From Hyphomonas sediminis (GTDB taxonomy: Bacteria; Pseudomonadota; Alphaproteobacteria; Caulobacterales; Hyphomonadaceae): a stretch of 64,000 bases of DNA. Position numbers and translations under genes: made by a program. Each line of letters starts with the position of its first letter. Position 1 is the stretch's first letter. Shown here in pieces: positions 26,191 to 36,568 of this stretch. The stretch is from NCBI RefSeq assembly GCF_019679475.1, contig NZ_JAIEZP010000001.1:1860001-1924000 (forward strand), in the 5' to 3' direction. Below the pieces are notes generated by a model. The model searched no databases and had not been told where the DNA came from. It saw nothing but the letters and a program-made list of their open reading frames with translations.

Positions 26191-26775
26191 TCAGCCCCGC
26201 ACGCGCTCGCAGGCGAGCGCGAGGGCGCGGGGGTAGAGCTTGTGCTCCTCCGGCAGCAGGCGGTCGGCGAGGCTCTCTGCTGTGTCGCCCGGCAGGATGG
26301 GAATGGCGGCCTGCGCGATGATCTCGCCTTCATCGACGCCTGCGCTCACCCAGTGAACCGTGCAGCCGACTTCCGTATCGCCTGCGTCGAGCGCGCGTTG
26401 ATGGGTATCGAGGCCCTTGTATTTGGGCAGCAGCGAGGGGTGGATGTTGATCATCCGGCCCTGCCAGCGCGTCACGAACCAGGGCGTCAGCACGCGCATG
26501 AAGCCCGCCAGCGCGATGAGCTCGACGCCGGCATCGCTCAGCGCCTTGTCCATCTCCCGCTCAAACGCTTCGCGGTCCTTGCCGTAAAGCTTGTGGTCGA
26601 TGGCCAGCACAGGCACGCCTGCATTGGCAGCCGTTTCCAGCCCCTTGGCGTCCGGCCGGTTGGACAGCACCAGAACGGGCTGCGCCGGAAACGCAGCGTC
26701 CTCAGCCGCCTTCAGCAGCGCTTCCATATTGGAGCCGCGCCCGGAAATCAGGATCGCCAGTTTCAGGCGGTTCAT
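26191..26775 (-). CDS. purN: Phosphoribosylglycinamide formyltransferase
   Basis: A 194-residue GAR transformylase for the third step of purine synthesis. ILISGRGSNMEALL near residue 8, the catalytic HPSLLPKYKGLDTH block (N at 104 and H at 106 region) and GCTVHWVSAGVDEGEIIAQ with the essential Asp are all present. Length is standard. It overlaps purM by four bases and is translated from the same message. Confidence 0.96.
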   Translation of the reverse strand: MNRLKLAILISGRGSNMEALLKAAEDAAFPAQPVLVLSNRPDAKGLETAANAGVPVLAIDHKLYGKDREAFEREMDKALSDAGVELIALAGFMRVLTPWFVTRWQGRMINIHPSLLPKYKGLDTHQRALDAGDTEVGCTVHWVSAGVDEGEIIAQAAIPILPGDTAESLADRLLPEEHKLYPRALALACERVRG

Positions 26776-27800
26776 GCCTGGGCAAGCTCGCCAATGACGC
26801 GCGGGTCTTCACCGGCGGCTTTCAGCTCAGCGATCACACCGTCAGCGTCTGCCGGGCTCACCGCCAGCACGAGGCCGATGCCCATGTTGAAGGTGCGGTG
26901 CATCTCTTCCAGGTCCACCTGTCCGGCGTCCTGCAGCCACTGGAACACCGGGGGCGGCGTCCAGGCGGCGCGGTCGATGCGGGGCACGAGGCTATCTGGG
27001 CACATGCGCGGCGCGTTCTCAGTGATCCCGCCGCCAGTGATGTGGGCGAGACCCTTGAGTTTGCCGGCGCGGATCAACGGCATCACGATTGGCGCATAAA
27101 GGCGCGTCGGCGTCAGCAGGGCTTCGCCCAGCGTCTCGGAATTGGAGAAGGGCGAGGGACCGCCATAGAACAGGCCCTCACGCTCGACGATGCGGCGCAC
27201 CAGCGAATAGCCGTTGGAATGCGGGCCGGAGGAGGCGATGCCGATCAGCACGTCGCCGCTCTGCATGTCGCCCATACGCGGCAGCACCTTGTCGCGGTCC
27301 ACCGCGCCAACGACGAAACCTGCAAGATCGTAATGGCCCGGCGGGTACATGCCCGGCATTTCGGCCGTTTCGCCGCCCACAAGGGCGCAGCCGGAGCGGC
27401 GGCAGCCTTCCGCAATGCCGGAAATCACGGCCTCAGCGATGCCGCCTTCCAGCTTTCCGGTGGCGAAATAGTCCAGGAAAAACAGTGGCTCAGCGCCTTG
27501 CGCGAGCACATCATTGGCGCACATGGCGACCAGGTCGATGCCGACTGTGTTGTGAATGCCTGTCTCGAAGGCCAGCATCAGCTTGGTGCCGACGCCGTCT
27601 GTGCCCGATACGAGGATCGGATCATTGTAGCCAGCGGCCTTCAGATCGAAGAGGGCGCCAAACCCGCCGAGCCCGCCCATCACGCCCGCGCGGGCTGTGG
27701 CCTTCGCCATCGGCGAAATTGCATCAACGAGGCGCTCGCCTGCCTCAATATCGACACCGGCGTCGCGGTAAGACAGGGGCGTCTTGGACGGAGTGTTCAT
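26772..27800 (-). CDS. purM: Phosphoribosylformylglycinamidine cyclo-ligase
   Basis: A 342-residue AIR synthetase, step five of purine synthesis. It shows YRDAGVDIEAGERLVD at the N-terminus, GGLGGFGALFDL, VSGTDGVGTKLMLA and GGGITENAPRM. The purMN operon order is common. It is divergent from the DUF2066 gene; purM, DUF2066 and hda genes occur together in many Proteobacteria, and this neighbourhood keeps that order. Confidence 0.97.
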   Translation of the reverse strand: MNTPSKTPLSYRDAGVDIEAGERLVDAISPMAKATARAGVMGGLGGFGALFDLKAAGYNDPILVSGTDGVGTKLMLAFETGIHNTVGIDLVAMCANDVLAQGAEPLFFLDYFATGKLEGGIAEAVISGIAEGCRRSGCALVGGETAEMPGMYPPGHYDLAGFVVGAVDRDKVLPRMGDMQSGDVLIGIASSGPHSNGYSLVRRIVEREGLFYGGPSPFSNSETLGEALLTPTRLYAPIVMPLIRAGKLKGLAHITGGGITENAPRMCPDSLVPRIDRAAWTPPPVFQWLQDAGQVDLEEMHRTFNMGIGLVLAVSPADADGVIAELKAAGEDPRVIGELAQA

Positions 27801-27944
27801 CGGATTCTAGCCCCTCAGATTGCCTGAATCGGCGCGTTAGCATGAGCAAGGGCCAAGTTCCAGTGAAGCTTCAGAAGTGAAGCAGCAGGTTTCCGCAGCC
27901 CGGATGGGTTGTTAGAAGGGAAACCGACAAGGAGTTCTGCCACG

Positions 27945-28964
27945 ATGATTCGATGGGTACTTGCCGCCGCGTTCCTGATTTTCTCTGCAGCGCCGCTGGC
28001 TTTCGCCGACACACGCGATGTTTACACGATCCGCAATATTGAGGTGGATCAGCAGGCTGCGACTGTGATTCAGGCACGCGAAGCGGCCATGACGGCTGCA
28101 CGTATCAGGGCTGCGCGCCTGCTGATCGAAAAGATCACGCTGGCATCCGATCGCGCTGCTGTCGGCGGGGTGTCCGTCGATGCGGCGCTTGCTGCACGCC
28201 TGACGGCTGCTGTGGACGTGCAGGAAGAAACCGCCGGCGCTGGCCGGTATGTGGGCAAACTGGCGGTCGTGCTGAACCCGCAGGCCGTGCGCGCGCACCT
28301 CACCTCGCTGAAACTGCCCTATCTCGACAGTCAGGCTCCGCTTGCGCTGATGATTCCGGTCACCAGCAGCGGCGCCACGGCTGACAGCTGGCGTCAGGCT
28401 TTCGGCGTTCGCAATGATGGCGCCCTGGTGCCCTACGTCACCGCTGTCGGTAATTTCTACAGCGCCTACAGCGCCTGGCCGGAAATCTCCGCTGAAGCTG
28501 TGCCCGCCAATGCCCGCCGCGCGCTGATCGCAGACCTGCAGGGCCGCGATGGCGCCTGGCGCGTCGTGGTTTCTGCTGTGACGGCTGCAGGCAACGAGCC
28601 GGTGGGCGCAACGCCGCCAGCCCCGACGCTGGAAGCGGCCGCGCTGGCTGTCTCGACGCTGCTGGGCGAAAGCTGGAAACAGGCCTCCATCGTCCGCGAT
28701 GGCAGCCGCACGACGGTGGAAGCCTCTGTTCGCTACACGTCTCTGGCCGAATGGAGCACGCTGCGTGGCGCGCTCGCCCGCTCGCCACTGGTGTCGGATT
28801 TCCGCACCGAAGCCGTCGCCCGTGAAGGCGCTCTGGTGACCTTCGCTTATGCCGGCGACGAAAACCGCCTGCGCAGCGACCTTGTGCAGCGCGGCGTCAG
28901 CCTCGCGCGCGAGGAAGGCAAGCTCACCCTCCGTTCCGCCGTTTCGCAGACCGGTATCCAGTGA
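27945..28964 (+). CDS. DUF2066 exported protein
   Basis: A 339-residue protein with a signal peptide (MIRWVLAAAFLIFSAAPLAFA). The start of the mature part (YTIRNIEVDQQAATVIQAREAAM) is the DUF2066 signature; a second similar region lies near the C-terminus. The family role is unknown and it is probably periplasmic. ATG 27945 follows AAGGAG by 11 bases and puts the signal peptide first. The last four bases overlap hdaA (GTGA). Confidence 0.88.
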   Translation: MIRWVLAAAFLIFSAAPLAFADTRDVYTIRNIEVDQQAATVIQAREAAMTAARIRAARLLIEKITLASDRAAVGGVSVDAALAARLTAAVDVQEETAGAGRYVGKLAVVLNPQAVRAHLTSLKLPYLDSQAPLALMIPVTSSGATADSWRQAFGVRNDGALVPYVTAVGNFYSAYSAWPEISAEAVPANARRALIADLQGRDGAWRVVVSAVTAAGNEPVGATPPAPTLEAAALAVSTLLGESWKQASIVRDGSRTTVEASVRYTSLAEWSTLRGALARSPLVSDFRTEAVAREGALVTFAYAGDENRLRSDLVQRGVSLAREEGKLTLRSAVSQTGIQ

Positions 28965-29692
28965 CGCCAGCCGGTAGCGGATCGCAGGACGGTCCTTCCC
29001 AGCCATTGCTGGGTTTTCCCGCGCCGCAGGCGCAGTGGGAGAGCCTGTTGCTGGGAACGCCCAATGAAGCGGCTGTGCGTCTCGCCAGCCGTCCGGAGGC
29101 GTGGGCGACCCACGCTTTCTGCGTCACGGGGCCTGCGGCCAGCGGCCTCAGCTTTCTCGCGCAGGCATGGGCGGCGCGGTTCGGTGGCCGCTATTTCACC
29201 GCCGAGGCCTTCAGCGCGTTGAAGCTCGCCAATCTGGACGCGCTGGCGACCGGTGCTGTGGCACTGGACGATACAGACCAGATTTCGGCCCGGAAGGACG
29301 ACCTCCTCCTGAGTTTCTACAATCTTATGGCCCAGCGCGGCGGTCGCCTGCTGCTCGTCTCCCATACCAGCCCCACCATATGGCGCACAGGCATTGCGGA
29401 CCTGCGCTCTCGCCTCAATTCCATGCCGGTTGCGGAAATCGCGCAGCCTGACGAGGCCCATGTGCGGGCGCGTCTTGGGGCCGCAGCCGAGCGCCGCTTC
29501 ATGAAACTGTCACCGGAGACGATCAATTACCTCGTGCCCCGTATTGACCTTTCCTATGAGGCAATTGAGACCCTGATGGAAAGGCTCAGCGCGGCGGTGA
29601 GCGTGGCCGGAAAGGCGCCGGGACTGGGACTTGCCCGTTCGGTGCTTGAAGGTTTGGATGAAGACGGCGAAGAAGACGAGGGCGCGGGCTGA
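28961..29692 (+). CDS. hdaA: DnaA-related regulator HdaA
   Basis: A 243-residue AAA+ protein that with the sliding clamp inactivates DnaA-ATP. QPLLGF near residue 14 is in the place of the clamp-binding motif of Hda. The P-loop is degenerate (VTGPAASGLSFLAQ), while the sensor region SRLNSMPVAEIAQPDE and LSYEAIETLMERL are as in Hda. GTG start overlaps the DUF2066 stop. An acidic tail (EDGEEDEGAG) is present. It is followed by ppk after 28 bases. Confidence 0.88.
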   Translation: MTPAGSGSQDGPSQPLLGFPAPQAQWESLLLGTPNEAAVRLASRPEAWATHAFCVTGPAASGLSFLAQAWAARFGGRYFTAEAFSALKLANLDALATGAVALDDTDQISARKDDLLLSFYNLMAQRGGRLLLVSHTSPTIWRTGIADLRSRLNSMPVAEIAQPDEAHVRARLGAAAERRFMKLSPETINYLVPRIDLSYEAIETLMERLSAAVSVAGKAPGLGLARSVLEGLDEDGEEDEGAG

Positions 29693-29720
29693 TCGCCACG
29701 TGCCGGAGCAGGGGTGACCG

Positions 29721-31895
29721 ATGCCGGAAGGGCAGCAGCGCACAATCAAACAACTCATGGCATCGCCACAGCGGTTCCTGAACCGGGAGCTTTCCTGGCT
29801 TCAGTTCAATCAGCGGGTTCTGGATGAAGCCGACAATCCGGCGCATCCGTTGCTGGAACGCCTGCGCTTCCTGTCGATTTCGGCCAGCAACCTCGATGAG
29901 TTCGACATGGTGCGCTATGCGGGGTTGCGTGAGCAGGTGCGGGCGGGCGTGACCAAGCCGAGCCAGGATGGCCTGACGCCGGCCCAACAGGTGGCTGAAA
30001 TCGAGACCGCCTCGCTGAAGCTGATCGCGGCGCAGCAGGACCAGTGGCGCAGACTTAAGGCGGAAATGGAGGCCGAAGGCATTTTTGTGCTCTCGCCGCA
30101 GGACCTTACCCGCAAAGAGAAAGTCGAGGTTGAGAATTACTTCAACAACAACATCTTCCCGATCCTGACGCCGCTGGCGGTCGATCCTGCGCATCCCTTT
30201 CCCTTCATCCCCAATCTTGGCTTCACCATCGCGTTCGATCTTGAATCGGAGACAGGCGGCGAGGGGCAGGTTGGCATTGTGCCGATGCCAACATTCGTGC
30301 GCCGGTTCATCCGCCTGCAGACGGGATCTAAGCCGGGCATCCGGTTCATTCCGCTGGAAGACGTAATCGGCATGTTCCTGAGCGCGCTGTTTCCAGGTTT
30401 CCGCGAAACCGGGCGATGCCTTTTCCGGATCGTGCGCGACAGCGATATCGAGATAGAGGAAGAATCCGAAGATCTGATCCGGGAATTTGAAGTCCTGCTG
30501 AAGCAGCGCCGACGGGGGCGTATCGTCCGACTGCGGATGCAGTCTAGCGCGCCGGAACAGCTGCGCAATTTTATCATGCGCGAAATGGGCGCGGAGTCTT
30601 CGGACATTGTTCTTTATGATGGCATCCTTGGGATGGCGCGCCTTTCCGAGCTGATCGTTGACGACAAGCCGGGGCTGTTGTTCCCGGCTTATGAGCCGCG
30701 ATACCCGGAACGAATCCGCGAAATGGGCGGCGACATCTTCGCTGCCGTGCGCGCCAAGGACATTCTCGTCCACCATCCCTTCGAGAGTTTCGATGTGGTG
30801 GTGGAGTTTGTGCGCCAGGCTGCGGCGGACCCGCAGGTGGTGGCCATCAAGCAGACGCTTTACCGCACGACCGTGAACTCCCCGATCGTGGGAGCACTGA
30901 TTGAGGCGGCAGAGTCCGGCAAAACCGTGACGGCGCTGGTCGAGATCAAGGCCCGCTTCGATGAAGAGGCAAACCTGCGCCTGGCGCGGGACCTGGAGCG
31001 CGCGGGTGTGCAGGTCGTTTACGGCTTCATTGAATATAAGACACACGCCAAGGTTTCCCTAGTCGTTCGCCGCGAAGGCAATGAGCTTCGGACGTACACG
31101 CATTATGGCACCGGGAACTATCACCCGATCAATGCGCGGGTATATACGGACCTTTCGCTGTTCACAGCCGACCCTGCCCTGGGGCGGGATGCCAACCGCC
31201 TGTTCAACTATGTGACCGCCTATAAGGAGCCACCGGAAGTGCCGCCGGCCTTTGAGACGATCGCGATGTCTCCGGTGAACCTCAAGCAACAGCTGATCGA
31301 GATGATCGAGGCAGAGGCGCAGGCCGCCAAGAAGGGCAAGCCGAGCGGTATCTGGGCGAAGATGAATGCGCTGGTCGATCCCGATGTGATCGATGCACTC
31401 TACAAGGCGAGCCAGGCAGGCGTGCAGATCGCGCTCGCCGTTCGCGGTATCTGCTGCTTGCGGCCCGGCATTCCGGGCATGTCTGAAAATATCACTGTAA
31501 AGAGCATCGTCGGTCGTTTTCTGGAACATTCCCGCATGGTGTGTTTCGCAAATGGGGAGGCGCTGCCCTCGCCGAATGCAAAGGTGTTCCTGTCTTCGGC
31601 AGACTGGATGCCGCGCAATCTTACCCGGCGTGTTGAAGTGCTCGTGCCTGCCACGAACCCAACCGTTCATCGCCAGATCGTGAACCAGATCATGGTTGCC
31701 AACCTGAATGACGAAAGCCAGACTTGGCTGATGCACTCGGATGGCACCTATGAGCGCTTCCACAGCGCGGACCCCGAAACTGCTTTCTCAGCCCACGGAT
31801 ACTTTATGGACAATCCAAGCCTTTCAGGCCGGGGCAGCGCGCTGGAGGTCAGCCTTCCGCCGCGCCTTTCCTATCGTGAGACCCATCCGAAATGA
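29721..31895 (+). CDS. ppk: Polyphosphate kinase 1
   Basis: A 724-residue enzyme that builds inorganic polyphosphate from ATP. FLNRELSWLQFNQRVLDEA is the N-terminal signature and YTHYGTGNYHPINARVYTD carries the autophosphorylated histidine; EIKARFDEEANL and DWMPRNLTRRVE belong to the C-terminal phospholipase-D-like domains. It overlaps ppx by four bases. The pair therefore makes and degrades polyphosphate from one message. Confidence 0.97.
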   Translation: MPEGQQRTIKQLMASPQRFLNRELSWLQFNQRVLDEADNPAHPLLERLRFLSISASNLDEFDMVRYAGLREQVRAGVTKPSQDGLTPAQQVAEIETASLKLIAAQQDQWRRLKAEMEAEGIFVLSPQDLTRKEKVEVENYFNNNIFPILTPLAVDPAHPFPFIPNLGFTIAFDLESETGGEGQVGIVPMPTFVRRFIRLQTGSKPGIRFIPLEDVIGMFLSALFPGFRETGRCLFRIVRDSDIEIEEESEDLIREFEVLLKQRRRGRIVRLRMQSSAPEQLRNFIMREMGAESSDIVLYDGILGMARLSELIVDDKPGLLFPAYEPRYPERIREMGGDIFAAVRAKDILVHHPFESFDVVVEFVRQAAADPQVVAIKQTLYRTTVNSPIVGALIEAAESGKTVTALVEIKARFDEEANLRLARDLERAGVQVVYGFIEYKTHAKVSLVVRREGNELRTYTHYGTGNYHPINARVYTDLSLFTADPALGRDANRLFNYVTAYKEPPEVPPAFETIAMSPVNLKQQLIEMIEAEAQAAKKGKPSGIWAKMNALVDPDVIDALYKASQAGVQIALAVRGICCLRPGIPGMSENITVKSIVGRFLEHSRMVCFANGEALPSPNAKVFLSSADWMPRNLTRRVEVLVPATNPTVHRQIVNQIMVANLNDESQTWLMHSDGTYERFHSADPETAFSAHGYFMDNPSLSGRGSALEVSLPPRLSYRETHPK

Positions 31896-33379
31896 GTTTT
31901 CCCCGGTCCAAGCTGGTGGGTATTATCGACATCGGGTCCAACTCGGTGCGCCTCGTCATTTGTGAAGTGATGGGCGCCTCGATCCTGCAGAACTTCAATG
32001 AGAAGGTCATGGCAGGGCTCGGAGAGGGGTTGCCGAAGAATGGGCATCTTTCGAAGAAAGGCGTGGAGGCTGCGCTGAGCGCGCTCAGCCGTTACCGCGC
32101 CATCCTGCGCGCGCTGAATGTCGAGACATGGCAGGCTGTGGCAACGGCAGCCGTTCGCGTCGCCAGCGATGGGCCGGAATTTCTCAAGCATGCCGGCAAG
32201 GTGCTTGGGCGCCCCGTGCGGCTGCTCAGCGGTGAAGACGAGGCGCGGCTTTCTTCGCGCGGGGTTGATCTCAGCATCCACAATCCGACCGGCCTGATCG
32301 GCGATCTTGGCGGCTCCAGCCTTGAACTGAAGCGGATCGGCCAGGAGAATGGTCCGGAAGAGGGCGAAAGCCTGATGCTCGGGCCGTTGGCGCTGGGTGA
32401 TGTGGTCAATGATCCGAAGGAACTACGCAAACGCATCCGCGAGGCCCTCGCCGCCAGCGCCGTTATGCAGGGAACCAAGGGGCGTTTCTACGCTGTCGGC
32501 GGCGCCTGGCGCGCCTTTGGCCGCCTAGTGATGGAGCTGGAGCGGTACCCACTGCATGTGCTTCAGGGCTTCCAGATCAATGAGGGGCAAGTGGTACGAG
32601 CGGCCAAACTTTGCGTCGACTCCTACACCAATGCAAACGCGCGCCAGCAATTGGAAGTGATCGACAAGAAGCGCGCCAAGCATCTGCCGATGGCAGCCAT
32701 GCTGATGGAAGAAATCCTCTCCCACAGCGCGCTGGAAAGCGTCATCGTTTCGGCCACTGGCGTGCGTGAAGGTGTTTTGCACGACCTGTTGAATATGCAG
32801 CTCGATGATCCGCTGACGGATGGGATAGTTGCCTATGCGCGGCTGGACCATAACCAGATCGCATTCGGGCGCGCGCTGCACAACTTCATCGCGCCAGCGC
32901 TACTCGCGCAAACCGATCTGTTCGGCTCGCCCGATGCCGATGTCCGGATTGAGAAGGCGGCCTGTATGATGGCGGACAGTGCTGGCCGTTTCCATCCCGA
33001 TCACCGTGCCGAGATGGCCTATGACCAGGCCTTGCGCGCGCCCTATCTGGGCGTCACCCATCCCGAGCGCGCGATGATCGCGCACGCGATCGGGTGCCGC
33101 TATGAAAAGGACTTCAAGCGCCCCTCAGAGCATATCATCCTGACGACCGAGCCGCAGGCCGAGCGCGCCAAGCAGATTGGCCTGCTGATGCGGCTGGGGG
33201 CTGTGTTTTCCGGGAGGTCTGGCCCGATCCTGCAGCGTGCGTCCTTGCGGCGCAAGGGCGATGTGCTGACGCTGGAAGTGGGCCGCAAAGATCAGGATCT
33301 GCTGTCCGACACGGTGCAGCGGCGCCTCTCTCAGGCGGCAAGCGTGTTGCGGGTGAGGCCGGCGACGGCGGTGCGCTAG
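31892..33379 (+). CDS. ppx: Exopolyphosphatase/Ppx-GppA phosphatase
   Basis: A 495-residue Ppx/GppA protein. IIDIGSNSVRLVI near residue 9 is phosphate-binding loop 1; GDLGGSSLEL near 135 is loop 2. A C-terminal HD-like helical region (AMLMEEILSHSALESVIVSATGVREGVL) follows. It removes terminal phosphates from polyphosphate, possibly pppGpp too. Coupled to ppk by ATGA. It converges on rnd with six bases between stops. Confidence 0.93.
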   Translation: MSFPRSKLVGIIDIGSNSVRLVICEVMGASILQNFNEKVMAGLGEGLPKNGHLSKKGVEAALSALSRYRAILRALNVETWQAVATAAVRVASDGPEFLKHAGKVLGRPVRLLSGEDEARLSSRGVDLSIHNPTGLIGDLGGSSLELKRIGQENGPEEGESLMLGPLALGDVVNDPKELRKRIREALAASAVMQGTKGRFYAVGGAWRAFGRLVMELERYPLHVLQGFQINEGQVVRAAKLCVDSYTNANARQQLEVIDKKRAKHLPMAAMLMEEILSHSALESVIVSATGVREGVLHDLLNMQLDDPLTDGIVAYARLDHNQIAFGRALHNFIAPALLAQTDLFGSPDADVRIEKAACMMADSAGRFHPDHRAEMAYDQALRAPYLGVTHPERAMIAHAIGCRYEKDFKRPSEHIILTTEPQAERAKQIGLLMRLGAVFSGRSGPILQRASLRRKGDVLTLEVGRKDQDLLSDTVQRRLSQAASVLRVRPATAVR

Positions 33380-33385
33380 CGCCGC

Positions 33386-34552
33386 TTACACATCGAACAG
33401 GCGAACCTGTCCGCCCTCGAACGAAACAGCCAGCTTGCCGGACAGCAACGCAATCGCGCGCTTGCCGAACATCTCATAGCGCCATCCGGTCATTGCGGGG
33501 ATGTCCGTGGTCGTCTCGCCGCGGGCGATGCGATCGATGTCTGCCGAGTTGGCGATCAGGCGCGGAACAACATTGTTCTCGTCGGAGACGTGTTTCAACA
33601 GGACTTTCAGAAGCTCCGGCGCGCCGGCGGGGATCTGGGGGTTCTGAACGGGGCGGCCCATCTCAGGTGCGAATGCATCGGGGTTGGCCAGTGCGTCGCG
33701 GATGGCGTCCACGAGGCCGTGACCATGCTTGGAGCGGACAAAGCCGTTGGGAACCGCGCGCAGCTGGTTGAACTCGTCTTCGGTGCGCGGCTTCTGCGCG
33801 GCGATTTCCTGGATTGCGTCGTCCTTGAGGATGCGGCGGCGAGGCTTGTCCAGCTCCTGCGCCGTGCGCTCGCGCCAGGCGGCCACGGCAACCACGACGG
33901 CGGCATAATCTTTCTTCGGCATACGCAGTTTGAGGCGCTGCCAGGCATTCATCGGGTCGGTGTCGTAGGTAGCCGGGTCTTCAAGCTCGGCCATCTCCTC
34001 GCGTACCCAATTGAGGCGGTCGGTCTTCTCCAGCTCGTCCCGCATCTTCTGATAAGCGTCGCGCAGATGGGTCACGTCGCCCAGCGCGTAGACAAGCTGT
34101 TTCTGGCTCAGCGGGCGGCGCATCCAGTCGGTAAACTGGCTCGATTTGTCGATCTGCTTACGCAGGACACGCTGGATCAGGTTGTCGTAAGAGATCGAAT
34201 CACCGAAGCCGAGCGCCATCGCGGCGACCTGCGTATCGAAGATCGGGCCGGGCGGATGGCCGATCAGCCGGTTGAAAATCTCGATGTCCTGACGGGCTGC
34301 GTGAAACACCTTCAGCTGCTTGTCCGAGGCGATCAGGTTCAGGAACGGCCCGATGTCCAGATCTTCCGCGCGTGGGTCGATCAGGCCCTCAACCCCCGGT
34401 GCAGAGGCCTGAATCAGGCACAGTTCCGGCCAATAGGTTGTTTCCCGGTGGAACTCGGTGTCCACGCAGATAAACTCGGATTCGGAGAGCGCGCCGCACA
34501 GATCTTCGAGCGCCGACTGCTCTGTGATGGGGGTCAGGGTGTTGTCAGTCAT
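33386..34552 (-). CDS. rnd: Ribonuclease D
   Basis: A 388-residue 3'-5' exonuclease of tRNA maturation. DEDD motifs: D31-T-E33 (ICVDTEFHRETTYWPELCLIQ without the last residue), FHAARQDIEIF near 92, and YALGDVTHLRDAY near 155 with the final Asp. An HRDC-type helical region (PRRRILKDDAIQEIA) follows. Divergent from aspS. Confidence 0.95.
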   Translation of the reverse strand: MTDNTLTPITEQSALEDLCGALSESEFICVDTEFHRETTYWPELCLIQASAPGVEGLIDPRAEDLDIGPFLNLIASDKQLKVFHAARQDIEIFNRLIGHPPGPIFDTQVAAMALGFGDSISYDNLIQRVLRKQIDKSSQFTDWMRRPLSQKQLVYALGDVTHLRDAYQKMRDELEKTDRLNWVREEMAELEDPATYDTDPMNAWQRLKLRMPKKDYAAVVVAVAAWRERTAQELDKPRRRILKDDAIQEIAAQKPRTEDEFNQLRAVPNGFVRSKHGHGLVDAIRDALANPDAFAPEMGRPVQNPQIPAGAPELLKVLLKHVSDENNVVPRLIANSADIDRIARGETTTDIPAMTGWRYEMFGKRAIALLSGKLAVSFEGGQVRLFDV

Positions 34553-34649
34553 CCCCTGAGCGCTTATCGCACCAGCTTGACAAAGGCGAGGGGGTCTGTG
34601 CCCTACGCCGCTTCTTTCTGTTTGACCGATTTTCCGGAGTTTTCGCCCG

Positions 34650-36479
34650 ATGCACGCCTATCGCACCCATACCTGCGGGGAGTTGCGCAAGTCCCATGTG
34701 GGAGAAACCGTCAAGATTTCAGGCTGGCTGCACCGCCGCCGGGACCATGGCGGCGTCATGTTCATTGACCTGCGCGACCATTACGGCCTGACGCAGATCG
34801 TGTTCAATCCGGGCTCTGCGGGCTTCGCCACGGTTGAGCGCCTGCGGGCCGAGAGCGTCATCACGGTTGAGGGCAAGGTGGTTGCCCGCGACGCCGAGCT
34901 GGTTAACACGAACCTTGGCACGGGCGAGATTGAGGTGGTCGGCGCGGCGGTTTCGGTCCAGTCGGAAGCCGCTGAGCTGCCGATGCCGGTGTTTGGCGAC
35001 CATTCCTATCCCGAAGAGATCCGCCTGAAGCACCGCTACCTGGACCTGCGGCGGGAGCAGCTGCACAAGAACATGATCCTGCGCAGCCAGGTGATCGCCA
35101 GCCTGCGCCGCCGCATGGTGGCCGAGGGTTTCACCGAATACCAGACGCCGATCCTGACGGCTTCCAGCCCGGAAGGCGCGCGCGACTTCCTGGTGCCGAG
35201 CCGCCTGCATCCGGGTGAGTTTTATGCGCTGCCGCAGGCGCCCCAGCAGTTCAAGCAGCTGCTGATGGTGTCGGGCTTTGACCGCTATTTCCAGATTGCG
35301 CCGTGTTTCCGCGATGAAGACGCCCGCGCAGACCGCTCACCCGGCGAGTTCTACCAGCTCGATATCGAGATGAGCTTCGTGACGCAGGAAGACGTGTTCG
35401 GCTCCATCGAGCCGGTCATGCGCGGCGTGTTCGAAGAATTCGCAGACTGGGAAGGCAAGGGTCGCAAGGTCGCCGAAGGCCCGTTCCCGCACATTCCTTA
35501 CGCCGAAGCGATGCTGAAATACGGCGTCGACAAGCCGGACCTGCGCAACCCGATCATCTGCTCGGATGTCTCCGACATCATGCTGCGCGATGACGTGACG
35601 CTGGGCGTGTTCAAGAAGATCGTTGGCGGCGGCGGTATCGTGCGCGCCATTCCGGCGCCAAATTCGGGCGAGCAGCCGCGTTCGTTCTTCGACAAGATGG
35701 ACGCCTGGGCGAAGAAGGAAATGCAGGCGCCGGGCCTCGGCTATATGCGCTTCGTGGAAGAGAATGGTGCGCTGACGGCAACCGGCCCGATCGCGAAATT
35801 CTTCGAGCCGGCGGCGCTGGCTGCGCTGGCAGAAAAAGCCGGCGTGAAGGCGGGCGACGCCCTGTTCTTCTCCGCTGGCGACAAGACCGCCGCTGTACGC
35901 CTCCAGGGACAGGCGCGTATCCGCGTGGGCGAAGAACTCGGCCTCATCGAGCCGGGCATCTTCCGCTTCTGCTGGATCGTCGATTTCCCGATGTATGAAT
36001 GGGACGAAGACAACAAGAAGGTGGATTTCAGCCACAACCCGTTCTCGATGCCCCAGGGCGGCATGGAAGCGCTGCTGGCAGCAGACACGGTCGAGAAACA
36101 GCTGGACCTCAAGGCGTTCCAGTATGACATCGTGTGTAACGGCGTGGAGCTGTCTTCCGGCGCGATCCGGAACCACCGCCCGGAAGTGATGCTGAAAGCC
36201 TTCGAATTGGCCGGGTATGGCCCGGAAGTGGTCGAGGCGAAGTTTGGCGGTATGCTGAACGCATTCCGCTTTGGCGCCCCGCCGCATGGTGGCATCGCGC
36301 CGGGTGTGGACCGTATCGTGATGCTGTTGGCGGAAACCGAAAGCCTGCGCGACGTGATCCTGTTCCCGATGAACCAGCAGGCCCGCGACCTGCTGATGGG
36401 CGCGCCGAGCCCGGTGGACGAGCGCCAGCTGAAGGAGCTCAACATCCGCCTGGCGCCGGTGGTGAAGCCGCAAGGCTAA
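34650..36479 (+). CDS. aspS: Aspartyl-tRNA synthetase
   Basis: A 609-residue class II synthetase. N-terminal OB-fold anticodon domain ([20 protein letters not shown]), motif 2 [19 protein letters not shown], a GAD insertion domain and motif 3 [18 protein letters not shown]. Length fits the bacterial type. Since gatB is present in the genome, it may be the non-discriminating form that also charges tRNA(Asn); that is inference. A terminator follows. Confidence 0.97.
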   Translation: MHAYRTHTCGELRKSHVGETVKISGWLHRRRDHGGVMFIDLRDHYGLTQIVFNPGSAGFATVERLRAESVITVEGKVVARDAELVNTNLGTGEIEVVGAAVSVQSEAAELPMPVFGDHSYPEEIRLKHRYLDLRREQLHKNMILRSQVIASLRRRMVAEGFTEYQTPILTASSPEGARDFLVPSRLHPGEFYALPQAPQQFKQLLMVSGFDRYFQIAPCFRDEDARADRSPGEFYQLDIEMSFVTQEDVFGSIEPVMRGVFEEFADWEGKGRKVAEGPFPHIPYAEAMLKYGVDKPDLRNPIICSDVSDIMLRDDVTLGVFKKIVGGGGIVRAIPAPNSGEQPRSFFDKMDAWAKKEMQAPGLGYMRFVEENGALTATGPIAKFFEPAALAALAEKAGVKAGDALFFSAGDKTAAVRLQGQARIRVGEELGLIEPGIFRFCWIVDFPMYEWDEDNKKVDFSHNPFSMPQGGMEALLAADTVEKQLDLKAFQYDIVCNGVELSSGAIRNHRPEVMLKAFELAGYGPEVVEAKFGGMLNAFRFGAPPHGGIAPGVDRIVMLLAETESLRDVILFPMNQQARDLLMGAPSPVDERQLKELNIRLAPVVKPQG

Positions 36480-36505
36480 GCCACTGCCTCAGGGCAGCGC
36501 TCAAA

Positions 36506-36540
36506 AACAAACCGCCGGGTGTTGAGCCCGGCGGTTTTTG
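36506..36540. terminator. Bidirectional terminator, aspS / pentapeptide gene
   Basis: Stem ACCGCCGGG (36511-36519) pairs with CCCGGCGGT (36527-36535). T-rich tracts lie on both sides (GGTTTTTG on plus, GGTTTGTTTTTG on minus), so it can stop both convergent genes. Confidence 0.85.
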
Positions 36541-36568
36541 TTTTGTGGCTTCAATGTCTGGAAGAAGC